From the NCBI GenBank assembly GCA_963736685.1, contig CAVTPZ010000017.1, forward strand, positions 1-64,000: DNA of 64,000 nucleotides, given 5' to 3'. This stretch comes from DASUPK01 sp963736685. Its GTDB lineage: Bacteria > Actinomycetota > Thermoleophilia > Solirubrobacterales > 70-9. This document shows, one piece after another, positions 32,977 to 41,736 of the stretch (its first letter is position 1; every line of letters starts with the position of its first letter). The translations under genes were made by a program, and so were the position numbers. The notes below the pieces were generated by a model, which was not told the DNA's origin, ran no database searches, and was given only the letters and a program-made list of their open reading frames with translations.

Positions 32977-34212
32977 CTATTTCACCGCCACGATCACGGG
33001 GCCCGCTTCAGCATCAACCTGCGCGGTCCAGTTGGCCGGAATGTATGAAGAGCGTCCCGGCACCAGGCGGCCGACCCGTCCGCTCCACAGCTCGCGACCG
33101 CCCTGGCGGACCTGCAGGCGGGCGCGCCGGACGAATTCCGTCGACCGGAAGAGGAACCGGTCGCGCGGCGGCGGATGCCCCGTGGACAGCAGCAGGTTGG
33201 GCGCGACCCAGGCCAGGGGGCTTTGCGAGGCCAGCCTGATGTGGGACGGCCATTCGCCGGGGCCCCGCAGGTACGCCGCAACCGCCGGCGCGACGTGCCG
33301 CCCGTCGAGCGCGCAGACATCAGCGGTCTCGGCGGGGTGAAGAAGATTCCCGGCAGCGAAGACTCCCCGGCGGGTCGTCCGCAGCGCCGGATCGATGAGC
33401 GGGCCGAGACTGCCCGGGTCGAGCTCACATCCCGCCATCACCGCGAGCTCGTGGTCCGGAATCCAGTCCGCGGTGAAGACGACCAGGTCGCATTCGACCG
33501 TCCGGCTCAGCCCGGACTCGACCTCGGTCAACTCGACCGACTCCACCCGCTCGGCGCCGTGAATTGCGCTCACCCTGGTCCCGGTCCAGACCGGAGCCCG
33601 ATAGCGAACCGCGGCCCCCGCCCTGAAGGCCCGCAGCGTCTGATGATGCGGCAGCTCAGTGACCAGTCCCGCCACCGACGCCCCGCCGTGCGCCAGGGTC
33701 GCGACCGCCGAGAAGCTGACGTGCTCGGCGCCGACGATCACCGCCCTTCGTCCCACCTTCTTGCCACGCATGTGGACGAGCTGCTGGAGGGTCGCGGTCG
33801 TCATCACCCCCGCGGGACGCGAGCCCGGCACGAGGCGCGCAGACCGCGGCCGCTCGCGGCAGCCCGTGGCGAGGACGACTGCCGGCGGTTCCAGCTCCCG
33901 ACGGCCACCGGGACCCGTCAGCTTCAGCAAGCGGTCCCCCTCCCACTCGGTGACCATCGTCTCGGCGAAAACCTCGACTCCGGCGGCTTCCGCGAGCTCG
34001 CGGTAGCGAGCCGCATAGCGAGGGCCGGAGACGACGGTCCGCAGGTCGCGCAGGCCGAAGCCTGTGTGGTCGGAGTGGCGGGGGATCCCGCCGGCCTCGC
34101 GCTCCCGCTCGATCACGGTGACCGGCGAGATGCCTTGCTCACGCAGTCCGATCGCCGCCGCCAGGCCGGATGGCCCACCCCCGACGACGACGGGCCCGTC
34201 ATCGATCGCCAT
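32977..34212 (-). CDS. FAD/NAD(P)-dependent oxidoreductase partner of the glycerol-3-phosphate dehydrogenase
   Basis: A 411-residue pyridine-nucleotide-disulfide-type flavoprotein. The FAD motif is VVVGGGPSGLAAAIGL, the second dinucleotide motif is AVIVGAEHVSFSAVATLAHG, and the FAD ribityl motif is RRGVFAAGNLLHP. No redox-active CxxxxC is visible. It overlaps the upstream dehydrogenase gene by 14 bases and precedes glpK. In similar operons this protein and the GlpA-like protein with its BFD-type iron-sulfur domain form a complex passing electrons onward. The acceptor is not evident here. Confidence 0.85.
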   Translation of the reverse strand: MAIDDGPVVVGGGPSGLAAAIGLREQGISPVTVIEREREAGGIPRHSDHTGFGLRDLRTVVSGPRYAARYRELAEAAGVEVFAETMVTEWEGDRLLKLTGPGGRRELEPPAVVLATGCRERPRSARLVPGSRPAGVMTTATLQQLVHMRGKKVGRRAVIVGAEHVSFSAVATLAHGGASVAGLVTELPHHQTLRAFRAGAAVRYRAPVWTGTRVSAIHGAERVESVELTEVESGLSRTVECDLVVFTADWIPDHELAVMAGCELDPGSLGPLIDPALRTTRRGVFAAGNLLHPAETADVCALDGRHVAPAVAAYLRGPGEWPSHIRLASQSPLAWVAPNLLLSTGHPPPRDRFLFRSTEFVRRARLQVRQGGRELWSGRVGRLVPGRSSYIPANWTAQVDAEAGPVIVAVK

Positions 34213-35572
34213 CGCGGCCCTCCATCAACTCGGCGATCTCAGCTCCGCAGAAGAAGCCCTGGCACCGGCCCATCAGGGCCCTGGTGCGGCGGCGCAGCCC
34301 GTCGGGGTCGGCGGGTGGGATGGGGCTCCTGAGCGCCGCGTCGATCTCCCCTCGGGTGACCCGCTCGCAGAAGCAGACGATCGTGCCGCCCTCTTGGTAC
34401 GGGCGCTCGCCGAATTCGCCGATGTTCGGCATTTGCAGGCCGACGGACTGCGGATCCGACGCGAGGTCGAGGCCGGCGTCCGCGAGCGCCTCACGCACCC
34501 ACTCCGCGATCGCCAGCGAACCGGTGATGCCCGTGGAGCGAATGCCGCCCGCGCAGACATAGCGCTGCTCGGCGTGTGCGGTGAGCTGGTAGTCGCGATG
34601 CTCCGTGGCGGCGCGCAGGCCGACGTAGGTCGCCGTGACCTCATGCCGCTCGAGTGCCGGCATGATCCGGGCCCCGGCCTTCATCAGGGAGGCGAGCCCG
34701 GCCTCGGTGGTCGAACGGTCGGTCTTGTCCGGGACGTCGTCAGCGGTCGGGCCGAGCAGGACGTTCCCGTAGATCGTCGGCGAGACCAGCACGCCCTTGG
34801 TCTTCTCCGTGGGAACCGGAAGCAGGACATGCTCGAGCAGACTGCGAGCGAGCTTGTCGAAGACGATCAGCTCGCCGCGGCGCGGGGTGACGTGAAAATT
34901 CGTGTGGCCGAGCATGGCGTCCACCTCGTCGCTGCGCAGTCCGGCCGCATTGACCAGGTACCGCGCGCGGACCGGCCCTCTCGCCGTGTCGATCTCATGG
35001 ACGTCACCGCTCGCTCGCACTCCGATGACCTCGGCGTTCAGGGCAAGCTCGCAACCGGACGCCAGCGCCTCGGTGGCATAGGCGAGCGTGGTGGTGAACG
35101 GGCAGACGATGCCCTCGCCGGGGATCTCCAGAGCCCCCTCCGCTCCCGAGCCGATGTTCGGCTCGCGCGCGTAGAGCTCCTCGAGGTCCACGGGCCGGGC
35201 TTCCTCGTAGCCGTTCTCGCGAGCCTTCGCCTCGACCCCGGTCAGAGCCTCCCGCTGCTCACCGTTCCAGGCGATCATCAGCGCTCCGATCTCGGCAGTC
35301 GGAATCCCGACCTCGCCTGCATAGGCGCTCAGCAACTCATACCCGCGGGCAACGAGGCCCGATTCGGCCGTCCCCGGCTTGGCGTCGAAGCCCGTGTGCA
35401 GGATCGCAGTGTTGGCCTTGCTGGTGCCGGTGCCGACATCGGGCGCCGCCTCGATCAGCACGCAGTTCGTGCCGCGAAGGCTCAACTCCCGCGCGATGGC
35501 GCAACCGACCGCTCCCGCCCCGACAACGGCTACGTCGAACGGTCCTCGCGGAGCAGCACCCTGGTGGTTCAT
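34199..35572 (-). CDS. FAD-dependent glycerol-3-phosphate dehydrogenase (GlpA-like) with BFD-type [2Fe-2S] domain
   Basis: A 457-residue flavoenzyme. An N-terminal DAO fold (VAVVGAGAVGCAIARELSLR) with FAD-contact TGTSKANTAILHTGFDA is followed at the C-terminus by a BFD-like domain with cysteines in IVCFCERVTRGEI and MGRCQGFFCGAEI (CxC...CxxxxC), expected to hold a [2Fe-2S] cluster. It would oxidise glycerol 3-phosphate to dihydroxyacetone phosphate. It is first in the operon with the partner flavoprotein and glpK. ATG 35572 is chosen because it starts just before the FAD fold. Divergent from kup by 46 bp. Confidence 0.87.
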   Translation of the reverse strand: MNHQGAAPRGPFDVAVVGAGAVGCAIARELSLRGTNCVLIEAAPDVGTGTSKANTAILHTGFDAKPGTAESGLVARGYELLSAYAGEVGIPTAEIGALMIAWNGEQREALTGVEAKARENGYEEARPVDLEELYAREPNIGSGAEGALEIPGEGIVCPFTTTLAYATEALASGCELALNAEVIGVRASGDVHEIDTARGPVRARYLVNAAGLRSDEVDAMLGHTNFHVTPRRGELIVFDKLARSLLEHVLLPVPTEKTKGVLVSPTIYGNVLLGPTADDVPDKTDRSTTEAGLASLMKAGARIMPALERHEVTATYVGLRAATEHRDYQLTAHAEQRYVCAGGIRSTGITGSLAIAEWVREALADAGLDLASDPQSVGLQMPNIGEFGERPYQEGGTIVCFCERVTRGEIDAALRSPIPPADPDGLRRRTRALMGRCQGFFCGAEIAELMEGRDGDR

Positions 35573-35618
35573 CGGACGAACTCTGCCGCATGAGCTGTGC
35601 CTACGATGGTGCCGCACC

Positions 35619-37757
35619 GTGAGCGAGCCCGATCCCAGGCACAGGCATCCTCTGCACGAGGCCTCGCACAGGGTCGGCGTCAAGACGCCTCCAGGATCAC
35701 CCGAGGACGACGACGGCAAGGTCCGCACGGGCCATAAGCCCGGAGCGAAGCGGACCTTCAACGAGGCGGCGCACAAGCTCGGCTACTGGCGGCCGGAGAC
35801 CCTCTCCGAGAAGGACGAGGAGTCTGAGGCGGTTCGCAAGCGCTTCGAGGCGCTGAAGGACAACCAACGGGACGTGGTCGCCGACGCCGGCAAGGCTGTG
35901 CTCGCGCTCGGCGCGCTCGGCGTCGTCTACGGGGACATCGGCACCAGCCCGCTCTACACCGAGCAGGTGATCTTCACGACCCACAAAGCCGCCGCTCAGG
36001 CCACAACAGCGGGCGTCTACGGGGTCGTCTCGCTGATCTTCTGGGCGCTGACGATCGTCGTCTCGATCAAGTACGCGGGCTTCATCATGCGGGCCCACAA
36101 CCGCGGTGACGGCGGGATCATGGCTCTCGCCTCGCTGCTCCAGCGCAACCGGGTCGCGCGCAGGGCGACCCTCGTGACACTCGGGATCTTCGGGGCCGCT
36201 CTCTTCTTCGGCGACGGGATCATCACGCCCGCGATCTCGGTCCTCGGCTCGGTTCAAGGCCTGAAGGTGATCGAACCGGACCTGGCCCACCTCGTGGTGC
36301 CGATATCGGTCGTGATCCTGCTCGGCCTCTTCTTCCTTCAGCGGCGCGGGTCGGGCACCATCGGATGGCTGTTCGGCCCGGTGATCCTGGTTTGGTTCGT
36401 CGTGATCGGGCTCCTGGGGCTGAGCCAAGTGGTGAAGGACCCCGCGGTCTTTCAAGCGCTCTCACCCACGTGGGGGGCACGGTTCCTCCTCGACCACGGC
36501 GTGGCGGGATTCCTCACGCTCGGCGGCGTCGTGCTCGCCGTCACCGGCGCCGAGGCTCTCTATGCGGACCGCGGTCATTTCGGCGCCGCGCCGATCCGCC
36601 TCGGCTGGTTCGCGGTGGCGCTTCCCGCGCTGGTCCTCAACTATCTCGGGCAGGGCGTGGCGATCCACGACGACCCGAGCAAGGCGTCAAATCCCTTCTT
36701 CCTGATGGCGCCGCACTGGGCTCTCTATCCCCTGCTGATCCTGGCGACCGCCGCAACGATCATCGCCTCCCAGGCGGCAATCGCCGGTTCGTTCTCGGTC
36801 GCCCGGCAGGCGGTCCAGCTGGGCTTCCTGCCCCGGCTCACCATCCGGCATCCATCCACGATGGAGGGGCAGATCTACGTCCCGATCGTCAACTGGGCGC
36901 TCTGCATCGGGGTGATCGCACTGACCCTGATCTTCCAGTCCGCCGACAAGCTCGGCGATATCTACGGAGTGGCGGTCACCGGCACGTTCGTCCTCAACAC
37001 GCTGCTCTTCCTGGCGGTGGCTCGCTTCCTCTGGGGTACTCCGAAGCGGAGGCTCGTCCCGATCGCAGTGCTGTTCCTGACGGTCGAGGTGTCTTTCTTT
37101 GCCGCCAACATCGCCAAGGTCGAGCACGGCGCCTGGCTGCCGCTCGTGGTGGCGGCCGTGGTCTCGGTGGTGATGATCAACTGGCGCCGCGGGCAGACGA
37201 TCGTCAGCCGCGAGCGAACCGCCAGAGAGGGAAGCCTGACGGAGTTCCTCAGCGGCCTCGACGCACACGAGGACCCCCTGATCAACATCGTCCCCGGCGT
37301 GTCGGTCTATCTTCACCCGACCAAGGAGACGACCCCGCTCGCGCTCAGGATCGAGACGGAGCACTCCCGGACCTTCCCGAAGCGCGTCGTGATCGTCTCC
37401 GTCGACCTGGTCAGCATCCCCAACGTGGACGAGTTCGAGCGCTTCACGGTCGAGCAGATCGGCGGCCCCTTCAGGGTCTTCCACGTGACGATCAGGGCCG
37501 GCTATCACGACAAGGTCGATGTACCGGCGGCGCTGCGCCTCTGCCGCAAGCAGGGCCTGCTCGAGCGCAACCTGGACCTCGAGCACGCCTCGTACCACGT
37601 CTCGCGGATCGCGATCAAGCCGACCGACGACTCTCCGCTGAACAACTGGCGCAAGAGGCTGTTCGTGGTGATGGCCCGCAACGCGGCGAGCCCGATCGAG
37701 GCCTTCCACCTACCGAGCGAGGACACGGTCTACGTCGGCGAGCAGATCCCGGTCTAG
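35619..37757 (+). CDS. kup: Kup-family potassium uptake protein
   Basis: A 712-residue K+ transporter of the KUP/HAK/KT family. The signature GALGVVYGDIGTSPLYTEQV opens the first TM helix, with IKYAGFIMRAHNRGDGGIMA and LFFGDGIITPAISVLGSVQG following; about 12 TM helices run to about residue 520, then a cytoplasmic domain. Unusually, about 85 hydrophilic, charged residues precede the first helix, whereas typical Kup proteins begin close to it. GTG 35619 has no ribosome binding site; a TACGAT element ends 11 bases upstream. It probably provides constitutive, low-affinity K+ uptake beside inducible Kdp. Confidence 0.93.
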   Translation: MSEPDPRHRHPLHEASHRVGVKTPPGSPEDDDGKVRTGHKPGAKRTFNEAAHKLGYWRPETLSEKDEESEAVRKRFEALKDNQRDVVADAGKAVLALGALGVVYGDIGTSPLYTEQVIFTTHKAAAQATTAGVYGVVSLIFWALTIVVSIKYAGFIMRAHNRGDGGIMALASLLQRNRVARRATLVTLGIFGAALFFGDGIITPAISVLGSVQGLKVIEPDLAHLVVPISVVILLGLFFLQRRGSGTIGWLFGPVILVWFVVIGLLGLSQVVKDPAVFQALSPTWGARFLLDHGVAGFLTLGGVVLAVTGAEALYADRGHFGAAPIRLGWFAVALPALVLNYLGQGVAIHDDPSKASNPFFLMAPHWALYPLLILATAATIIASQAAIAGSFSVARQAVQLGFLPRLTIRHPSTMEGQIYVPIVNWALCIGVIALTLIFQSADKLGDIYGVAVTGTFVLNTLLFLAVARFLWGTPKRRLVPIAVLFLTVEVSFFAANIAKVEHGAWLPLVVAAVVSVVMINWRRGQTIVSRERTAREGSLTEFLSGLDAHEDPLINIVPGVSVYLHPTKETTPLALRIETEHSRTFPKRVVIVSVDLVSIPNVDEFERFTVEQIGGPFRVFHVTIRAGYHDKVDVPAALRLCRKQGLLERNLDLEHASYHVSRIAIKPTDDSPLNNWRKRLFVVMARNAASPIEAFHLPSEDTVYVGEQIPV

Positions 37758-37766
37758 GTCCCCGCT

Positions 37767-38735
37767 TCACCCGTGGGTCAGGTGAACGGCGACGAAGGCG
37801 AGGTAGAGGGAGACGAGCAGGGCGCCGTCCAGACGGTGGGCCCCGCTCGGCCTAGCGAGCACGAGGAGGGTGACAATCGTCATCCCGGTGAACCAGGCGA
37901 GGTCGAACCTGACCAGGCCCGTCGCCCCACCGAGCCCGACCAGCAGTGCCGGAAGCATCACCCCTCCGGCGAGGTTGATCGTGTTGGAGTTGAGCGTCTC
38001 GCTGACCAGAGCGGTCCCGCGATCGCTCGCCCCGAGCCGGATCGCGGTGAAAGCGTTCGGCAGGCTGGTCAGAACCGCGAGAATCAGGACGCCGACCACG
38101 ACGGGCGAGACATCCCACTGGCCCGCGAGGGAGAGCGCCGTCCGCACCATGCCCTCAGCGCCGAGCACGATCCAGACGATGCAGAGCCCGATCAGGACGA
38201 TCGCCTCACGCACCGCCTGAGGCGGTGGATCCGGGATCGCGGCGATCGCGAAGGCGCGTGCCCTCGCCTCTGCCGGGCTCGTGTGAAGGCGGCCTCGCCC
38301 GAGCAGCACCACGTACGGAACCGCCACCATCATGAAGGCGAGCACCGCCAGCCAGGCCGGGATCAGGTCCAGGATCAGTCCGCCGGCGATCAGCGCCGCC
38401 AGCAGCGCCACAGCACCCTCGACCGCGAGCGAGCGCCGTGTCAGGTGAACGGCGCCCGCGAGCAAAGCGCTCATGCCGATCATCGCCGCCAGGTTGAAGA
38501 CGTTCGAGCCAAGGACGACCCCCATGCTCACGCTCTTCTCCCCCGCACTCAGGGCGATAAGCGCCGAGGCGATCTCGGGGGCATCGGCCGCGAGGGCGGT
38601 GAGCAGGCCGACGAGCGGCTCGGACAGGCCCAGCTCGGGCCCGACGTGGTCGAGCCTGTCCGCGAAGAGAGCCGCCGCGCCGAGGCAGACGGCCGCCGAG
38701 GCACAGAAGAGCGGAATGGCAAGCGCGGGGCTGAT
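37767..38735 (-). CDS. Ca2+/cation antiporter (CaCA) family protein
   Basis: About 322 residues with 10 TM helices in two inverted halves. Alpha-1 repeat: GLLTALAADAPEIASALIAL followed by GVVLGSNVFNLAAMIG. Alpha-2 repeat: LTSLPNAFTAIRLGASDRG and LNSNTINLAGGVMLPALL. The alpha-2 repeat has Asn where most exchangers have Glu (SLPE). The complete N-terminus requires a start at ATC 38735, placed nine bases behind GAAGGA; no ATG, GTG or TTG exists in frame before 38537. A misread ATG is likely. Exchanges Na+, K+ or H+ for Ca2+ or another cation; ion unknown. Confidence 0.8.
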   Translation of the reverse strand: MSPALAIPLFCASAAVCLGAAALFADRLDHVGPELGLSEPLVGLLTALAADAPEIASALIALSAGEKSVSMGVVLGSNVFNLAAMIGMSALLAGAVHLTRRSLAVEGAVALLAALIAGGLILDLIPAWLAVLAFMMVAVPYVVLLGRGRLHTSPAEARARAFAIAAIPDPPPQAVREAIVLIGLCIVWIVLGAEGMVRTALSLAGQWDVSPVVVGVLILAVLTSLPNAFTAIRLGASDRGTALVSETLNSNTINLAGGVMLPALLVGLGGATGLVRFDLAWFTGMTIVTLLVLARPSGAHRLDGALLVSLYLAFVAVHLTHG

Positions 38736-38820
38736 GCGGGAGTGTCCTTCGAGGCAGGTTCAGGGACCGCCGACCAGTCTTCCCGGCACACCTGCTCGCA
38801 GGCTAACGGTTGGCGGTCGA

Positions 38821-38826
38821 TAACTT
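38821..38826 (+). promoter_or_regulatory. -10 element TAACTT for leaderless C26 amidohydrolase mRNA
   Basis: TAACTT ends seven bases before ATG 38834, the leaderless spacing seen at several other genes in the window; no Shine-Dalgarno sequence is present. Confidence 0.4.
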
Positions 38827-38833
38827 GCGTCGC

Positions 38834-39547
38834 ATGCCTCGCCCCCTGATCGGAGTCTGCGCCGCTGTCGAGAACGCCCACTTCGGGGCCTGGAAGGACG
38901 AGCCGGCCGTCCTCCTGCCCCTCTCCTACTCGAGAGCGATTCACGGCGCCGGCGGGATGGTGGCCATGCTCCCTCCGGACCGCCGGGCCACCGAGGATCC
39001 CTCGGAGCTGCTCGACCACCTGGACGCGCTGGTGCTCGGCGGCGGCTCGGACATCGATCCCGGAAGCCACGGCGCCGAGCCGCACGAGGAGACGGTCGGG
39101 ACGAACCCGGACCGGGACCGCTTCGAGATCGCCCTGGCCCAGGCCGCCCTGGAGCGGGGGATTCCCCTGCTCGGCATCTGCCGCGGGATGCAGGTCCTCA
39201 ACGTCGCCTGCGGCGGGACCCTCGACCAGCATCTGCCCGACCGTCTGGGTCACGAGCGCCACCGTCCCATCCCGGGATCCTGGACGGAGCACGACGTCCG
39301 GATCGAGCCCGGGTCGCTCGCCGCCCGAGCCGCCGGTTCCGAGCAGCTCACCGTAAAGAGCCATCACCACCAGGGTGTTGACGCCGTTCCCGACTCGCTC
39401 TCCGCGACCGCCTGGGCGACGGACGACGAGAGCGTCGAGGCGATCGAATCAGACGACGGGGGCTTCGTCCTCGGCGTGCTCTGGCATCCGGAAGAGGACC
39501 CGTCGGACTCGGTGATTCCGGCGCTGATCGCGCGCGCGGCCGGCTAG
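38834..39547 (+). CDS. Gamma-glutamyl-gamma-aminobutyrate hydrolase-like (peptidase C26)
   Basis: A 237-residue class I amidotransferase-fold hydrolase of the PuuD group. The nucleophile Cys is in LLGICRGMQVLNVACGG, the His-Glu pair is in LGVLWHPEEDPSDS, and the PuuD-like loop LDHLDALVLGGGSDIDPGSH is clear. It cleaves gamma-glutamyl amides, for example gamma-glutamyl-GABA to GABA and glutamate, in polyamine breakdown. The glutamine-synthetase-like and aldehyde dehydrogenase genes of the presumed same pathway lie at 51-54 kb. Its end overlaps the convergent Usp gene by 99 bases. Confidence 0.88.
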   Translation: MPRPLIGVCAAVENAHFGAWKDEPAVLLPLSYSRAIHGAGGMVAMLPPDRRATEDPSELLDHLDALVLGGGSDIDPGSHGAEPHEETVGTNPDRDRFEIALAQAALERGIPLLGICRGMQVLNVACGGTLDQHLPDRLGHERHRPIPGSWTEHDVRIEPGSLAARAAGSEQLTVKSHHHQGVDAVPDSLSATAWATDDESVEAIESDDGGFVLGVLWHPEEDPSDSVIPALIARAAG

Positions 39548-40072
39548 CTTCGACCGCTTCACGGTCGGGCGCAGGATCAGGATCTCCCCGGGGGCATTCT
39601 CGAGCATCCAGGCGACGTCGTCGGCTGTGAAGCCGTCCCCGTTGGTGGCGCCCGCCGCCACGATCTGATCGAAGCGCTCGTGTTCCATCAGCATGCGCAG
39701 CGCGTGCCGGACGGTCCTCCCGGGCTCGATCCGAGAGTCGACCGGAACGCCCTGGCTCGCGGCGCGCTGCTCGATCGCCTCGAGCAGCGGCAGGGCCGCT
39801 TCGGCCTGCTTCTTCAGCGGGGTGTCGAGCTGGACACTGAGGGGGACGATGGCCAGGTAGGCCGGGACCAGTGTCGCCCCCTCCGCACGGGCCAACCGCA
39901 GGGCCGCGTCGAAGGCTGGCGTCGAGAGCGCCTGCCCTACGAAGGGGAAGAGGATGCGCTTGGGAGCTGGGGTGATCGCAGCGTCGGTCCGGCGGCGCTT
40001 GAGCTCACGCACCAGCAGGTAGCCGGTGGAGACGACGAGGGCGGCAATCACCACGATCTCGATCGGGCTCAC
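39449..40072 (-). CDS. Membrane-anchored universal stress (Usp) domain protein
   Basis: A 207-residue protein with one N-terminal TM helix (IEIVVIAALVVSTGYLLVRE) followed by a Usp-like alpha/beta domain: KRILFPFVGQALSTPAFDAA, LARAEGATLVPAYLAIVPLS, RTVRHALRMLMEHERFDQIV and ILILRP. Last gene of the kdp operon; its GTG overlaps the KdpD-N stop (GTGA). After RPTVKRS the reading continues about 30 basic residues into the convergent gene, so the true C-terminus is uncertain. It could replace or supplement the Usp domain normally within KdpD. Confidence 0.75.
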   Translation of the reverse strand: MSPIEIVVIAALVVSTGYLLVRELKRRRTDAAITPAPKRILFPFVGQALSTPAFDAALRLARAEGATLVPAYLAIVPLSVQLDTPLKKQAEAALPLLEAIEQRAASQGVPVDSRIEPGRTVRHALRMLMEHERFDQIVAAGATNGDGFTADDVAWMLENAPGEILILRPTVKRSKLAGRARDQRRNHRVRRVLFRMPEHAEDEAPVV

Positions 40073-41241
40073 GCCTCCCCCTCCTCAGCGCGCAGGGTGC
40101 GATCCGCCACGACCCGGAGGTCGACTCCCGGCAGGAACTCGAGCAGCCGGGTGGGAAGCCCGGGGCGGAAGCGTTCGAATCCGGTTCTCGGGCTCGGGGT
40201 GCCGATCAGAACGTAGGTCGTGCCCTTCTCCTCGGCGACCTCCTTGACCGTCTGTGCGATGTCGTCGCCCTCCTCGATGATCAGGTGAGCGCCGAGAACG
40301 GCTGCAAGGCGACCGATCGCATCGAGCTGGTTCTGCTCCTCGGCGCTCGGCTTGTGGCCGGGCCGTTTGACCCAGAGGAGATCCAGATCGGCGCCGAGCC
40401 GCTGGGCGGAGCGCCAGGCCCGCCTCACCAGTCGCTGGGCTCTCGGGGTCGGCTTGATCAGTGCGAGCAGCCGCTCGCCGACGGCCTGCGCCGAGGCGCT
40501 GTCCGCGAGACGGTCCTCGCGCCGGCCGACGGGCTCCTTGACCATCCGCTTCGCCTCGACATCCTCAGCGACCTCGCGCAGCGCCACCTCGCGAAGGGCG
40601 GCGAGATTCTCGATGCGAAAGAAGTTGTTGAGCGCCGAGTCGATCCGCTCGGAGGGATAGATCTTGCCGGCGCGCAGCCGGGCCAGCAGCGCCTCCGGCG
40701 TCAGGTCCATCAGCACGACCTCGTCGGCTGACGCGAGGACCGCGTCGGGAAGCGTCTCCCGTACACGGACACCAGTCAGCTCGCAGACGCTGTCGTTGAG
40801 GCTCTCGAGGTGCTGCACGTTGACCGTCGAGTAAACGTCGATCCCGGAGGCGAGCACGTCAGCGACGTCCTCGTAGCGCTTCTCGTGCTCGAGGCCGGGC
40901 GCGTTGGTGTGCGCCAATTCGTCGATCAGCGCCAGGTCGGGCGCGCGCTCGATGACGGCGGGAAGGTCCATCTCCTCGAGATCCGTGTCGCGGTAAGTGA
41001 CATGCCGGCGCGGAACGAATTCGAGACCGTCCGCCTGGTCGACCGTCTCCTGGCGTCCGTGTGGCTCCAGATAGCCGATGACCACGTCCCGCCCGGAGTC
41101 CGCCTCGGCGCGCCCCTCCTGCAGCATTCGATAGGTCTTTCCGACACCGGCGGCCATACCCAGGAAGACCTTGAGGCTGCCACGGTCCACCTCGGCGCTG
41201 CCGCGCTCGCGACTCTCTTCGGTGGGCTCGGCCATCGTCAC
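40069..41241 (-). CDS. kdpD: KdpD N-terminal half (input and Usp domains only)
   Basis: 390 residues matching only the cytoplasmic N-terminal part of KdpD: the P-loop-like KVFLGMAAGVGKTYRMLQEG, VVIGYLEPHGR, LALIDELAHTNAPG, YSTVNVQHLESLND, then a Usp domain (RRAWRSAQRLGADLDLLWVK ... TGFERFRPGLPTRLLEFL). No TM helices, HisKA or ATPase domain follow; those are in the separate gene at 47556-48992. GTG 41241 overlaps the upstream stop (GTGA); ATG 41235 is an alternative. Such free KdpD-N proteins are known from cyanobacteria. It should bind c-di-AMP or ATP and modulate Kdp signalling or activity. Confidence 0.88.
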   Translation of the reverse strand: MTMAEPTEESRERGSAEVDRGSLKVFLGMAAGVGKTYRMLQEGRAEADSGRDVVIGYLEPHGRQETVDQADGLEFVPRRHVTYRDTDLEEMDLPAVIERAPDLALIDELAHTNAPGLEHEKRYEDVADVLASGIDVYSTVNVQHLESLNDSVCELTGVRVRETLPDAVLASADEVVLMDLTPEALLARLRAGKIYPSERIDSALNNFFRIENLAALREVALREVAEDVEAKRMVKEPVGRREDRLADSASAQAVGERLLALIKPTPRAQRLVRRAWRSAQRLGADLDLLWVKRPGHKPSAEEQNQLDAIGRLAAVLGAHLIIEEGDDIAQTVKEVAEEKGTTYVLIGTPSPRTGFERFRPGLPTRLLEFLPGVDLRVVADRTLRAEEGEA

Positions 41242-41735
41242 CAAGTTTCCTCCCGTCCCTCCATGGCGTCGAGGATGTCCTCCGCCTCGTGGGCGAGGTG
41301 ACTGCCGATCTTCGGGTCAAACAGGACGCTGTTGGGGTGTGTGAGCAGCAGGTGCACCCGTGCCACGCCCCGGGGGCTGACGGCCCTGTCCGACTCGAGC
41401 ATCGAGGCGACCCATGTGAGCGGGACCCGCGCCGCCACCAAGCCGTTCCGGTTCGGCGTCACGGCGGCGCTCGGGCCGCGGCTGACCTCGTCCCGGTTGA
41501 GCAGGTGCCTGATGGCACCGGCCAGGCGGCGCCGTGACTCGGGACTCGTCAGCCAGGCGGAGCGCTGCGCGAGTGAGGGGGACAACGCGGGGTCGGCGCC
41601 ATCGCTGAGGGCCTGGTCGAAGGTGGCGCCGTTCAGGTGGGCCCAGAGACGGACGCGGATCCCGGCCCTGCGAGGGCTCGGGATCCGTGGCCGGCTGTCG
41701 GCGACGAAGCCTGTTCCGGTGAGCTGCTCGGCCAT
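41238..41735 (-). CDS. Unnamed small protein family, member 2 of 3 (between kdpB and kdpD-N)
   Basis: 165 residues, soluble. Shared blocks are GATFDQALSDGADPALSPSL followed by AQRSAWL, then RRRLAGAIRHLLNRDE, and a C-terminal AVSPRGVARVHLLLTHPNSV block with a final helix (LAHEAEDILDAME). A central part (VAARVPLTWVASMLESD) is longer than in the other two members. ATG 41735 is one base after the kdpB stop and its own stop overlaps kdpD-N, so it is translated within the kdp operon. Function unknown; conservation beside kdp suggests a regulatory or assembly role. Confidence 0.72.
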   Translation of the reverse strand: MAEQLTGTGFVADSRPRIPSPRRAGIRVRLWAHLNGATFDQALSDGADPALSPSLAQRSAWLTSPESRRRLAGAIRHLLNRDEVSRGPSAAVTPNRNGLVAARVPLTWVASMLESDRAVSPRGVARVHLLLTHPNSVLFDPKIGSHLAHEAEDILDAMEGREETW

Positions 41736-41736
41736 C

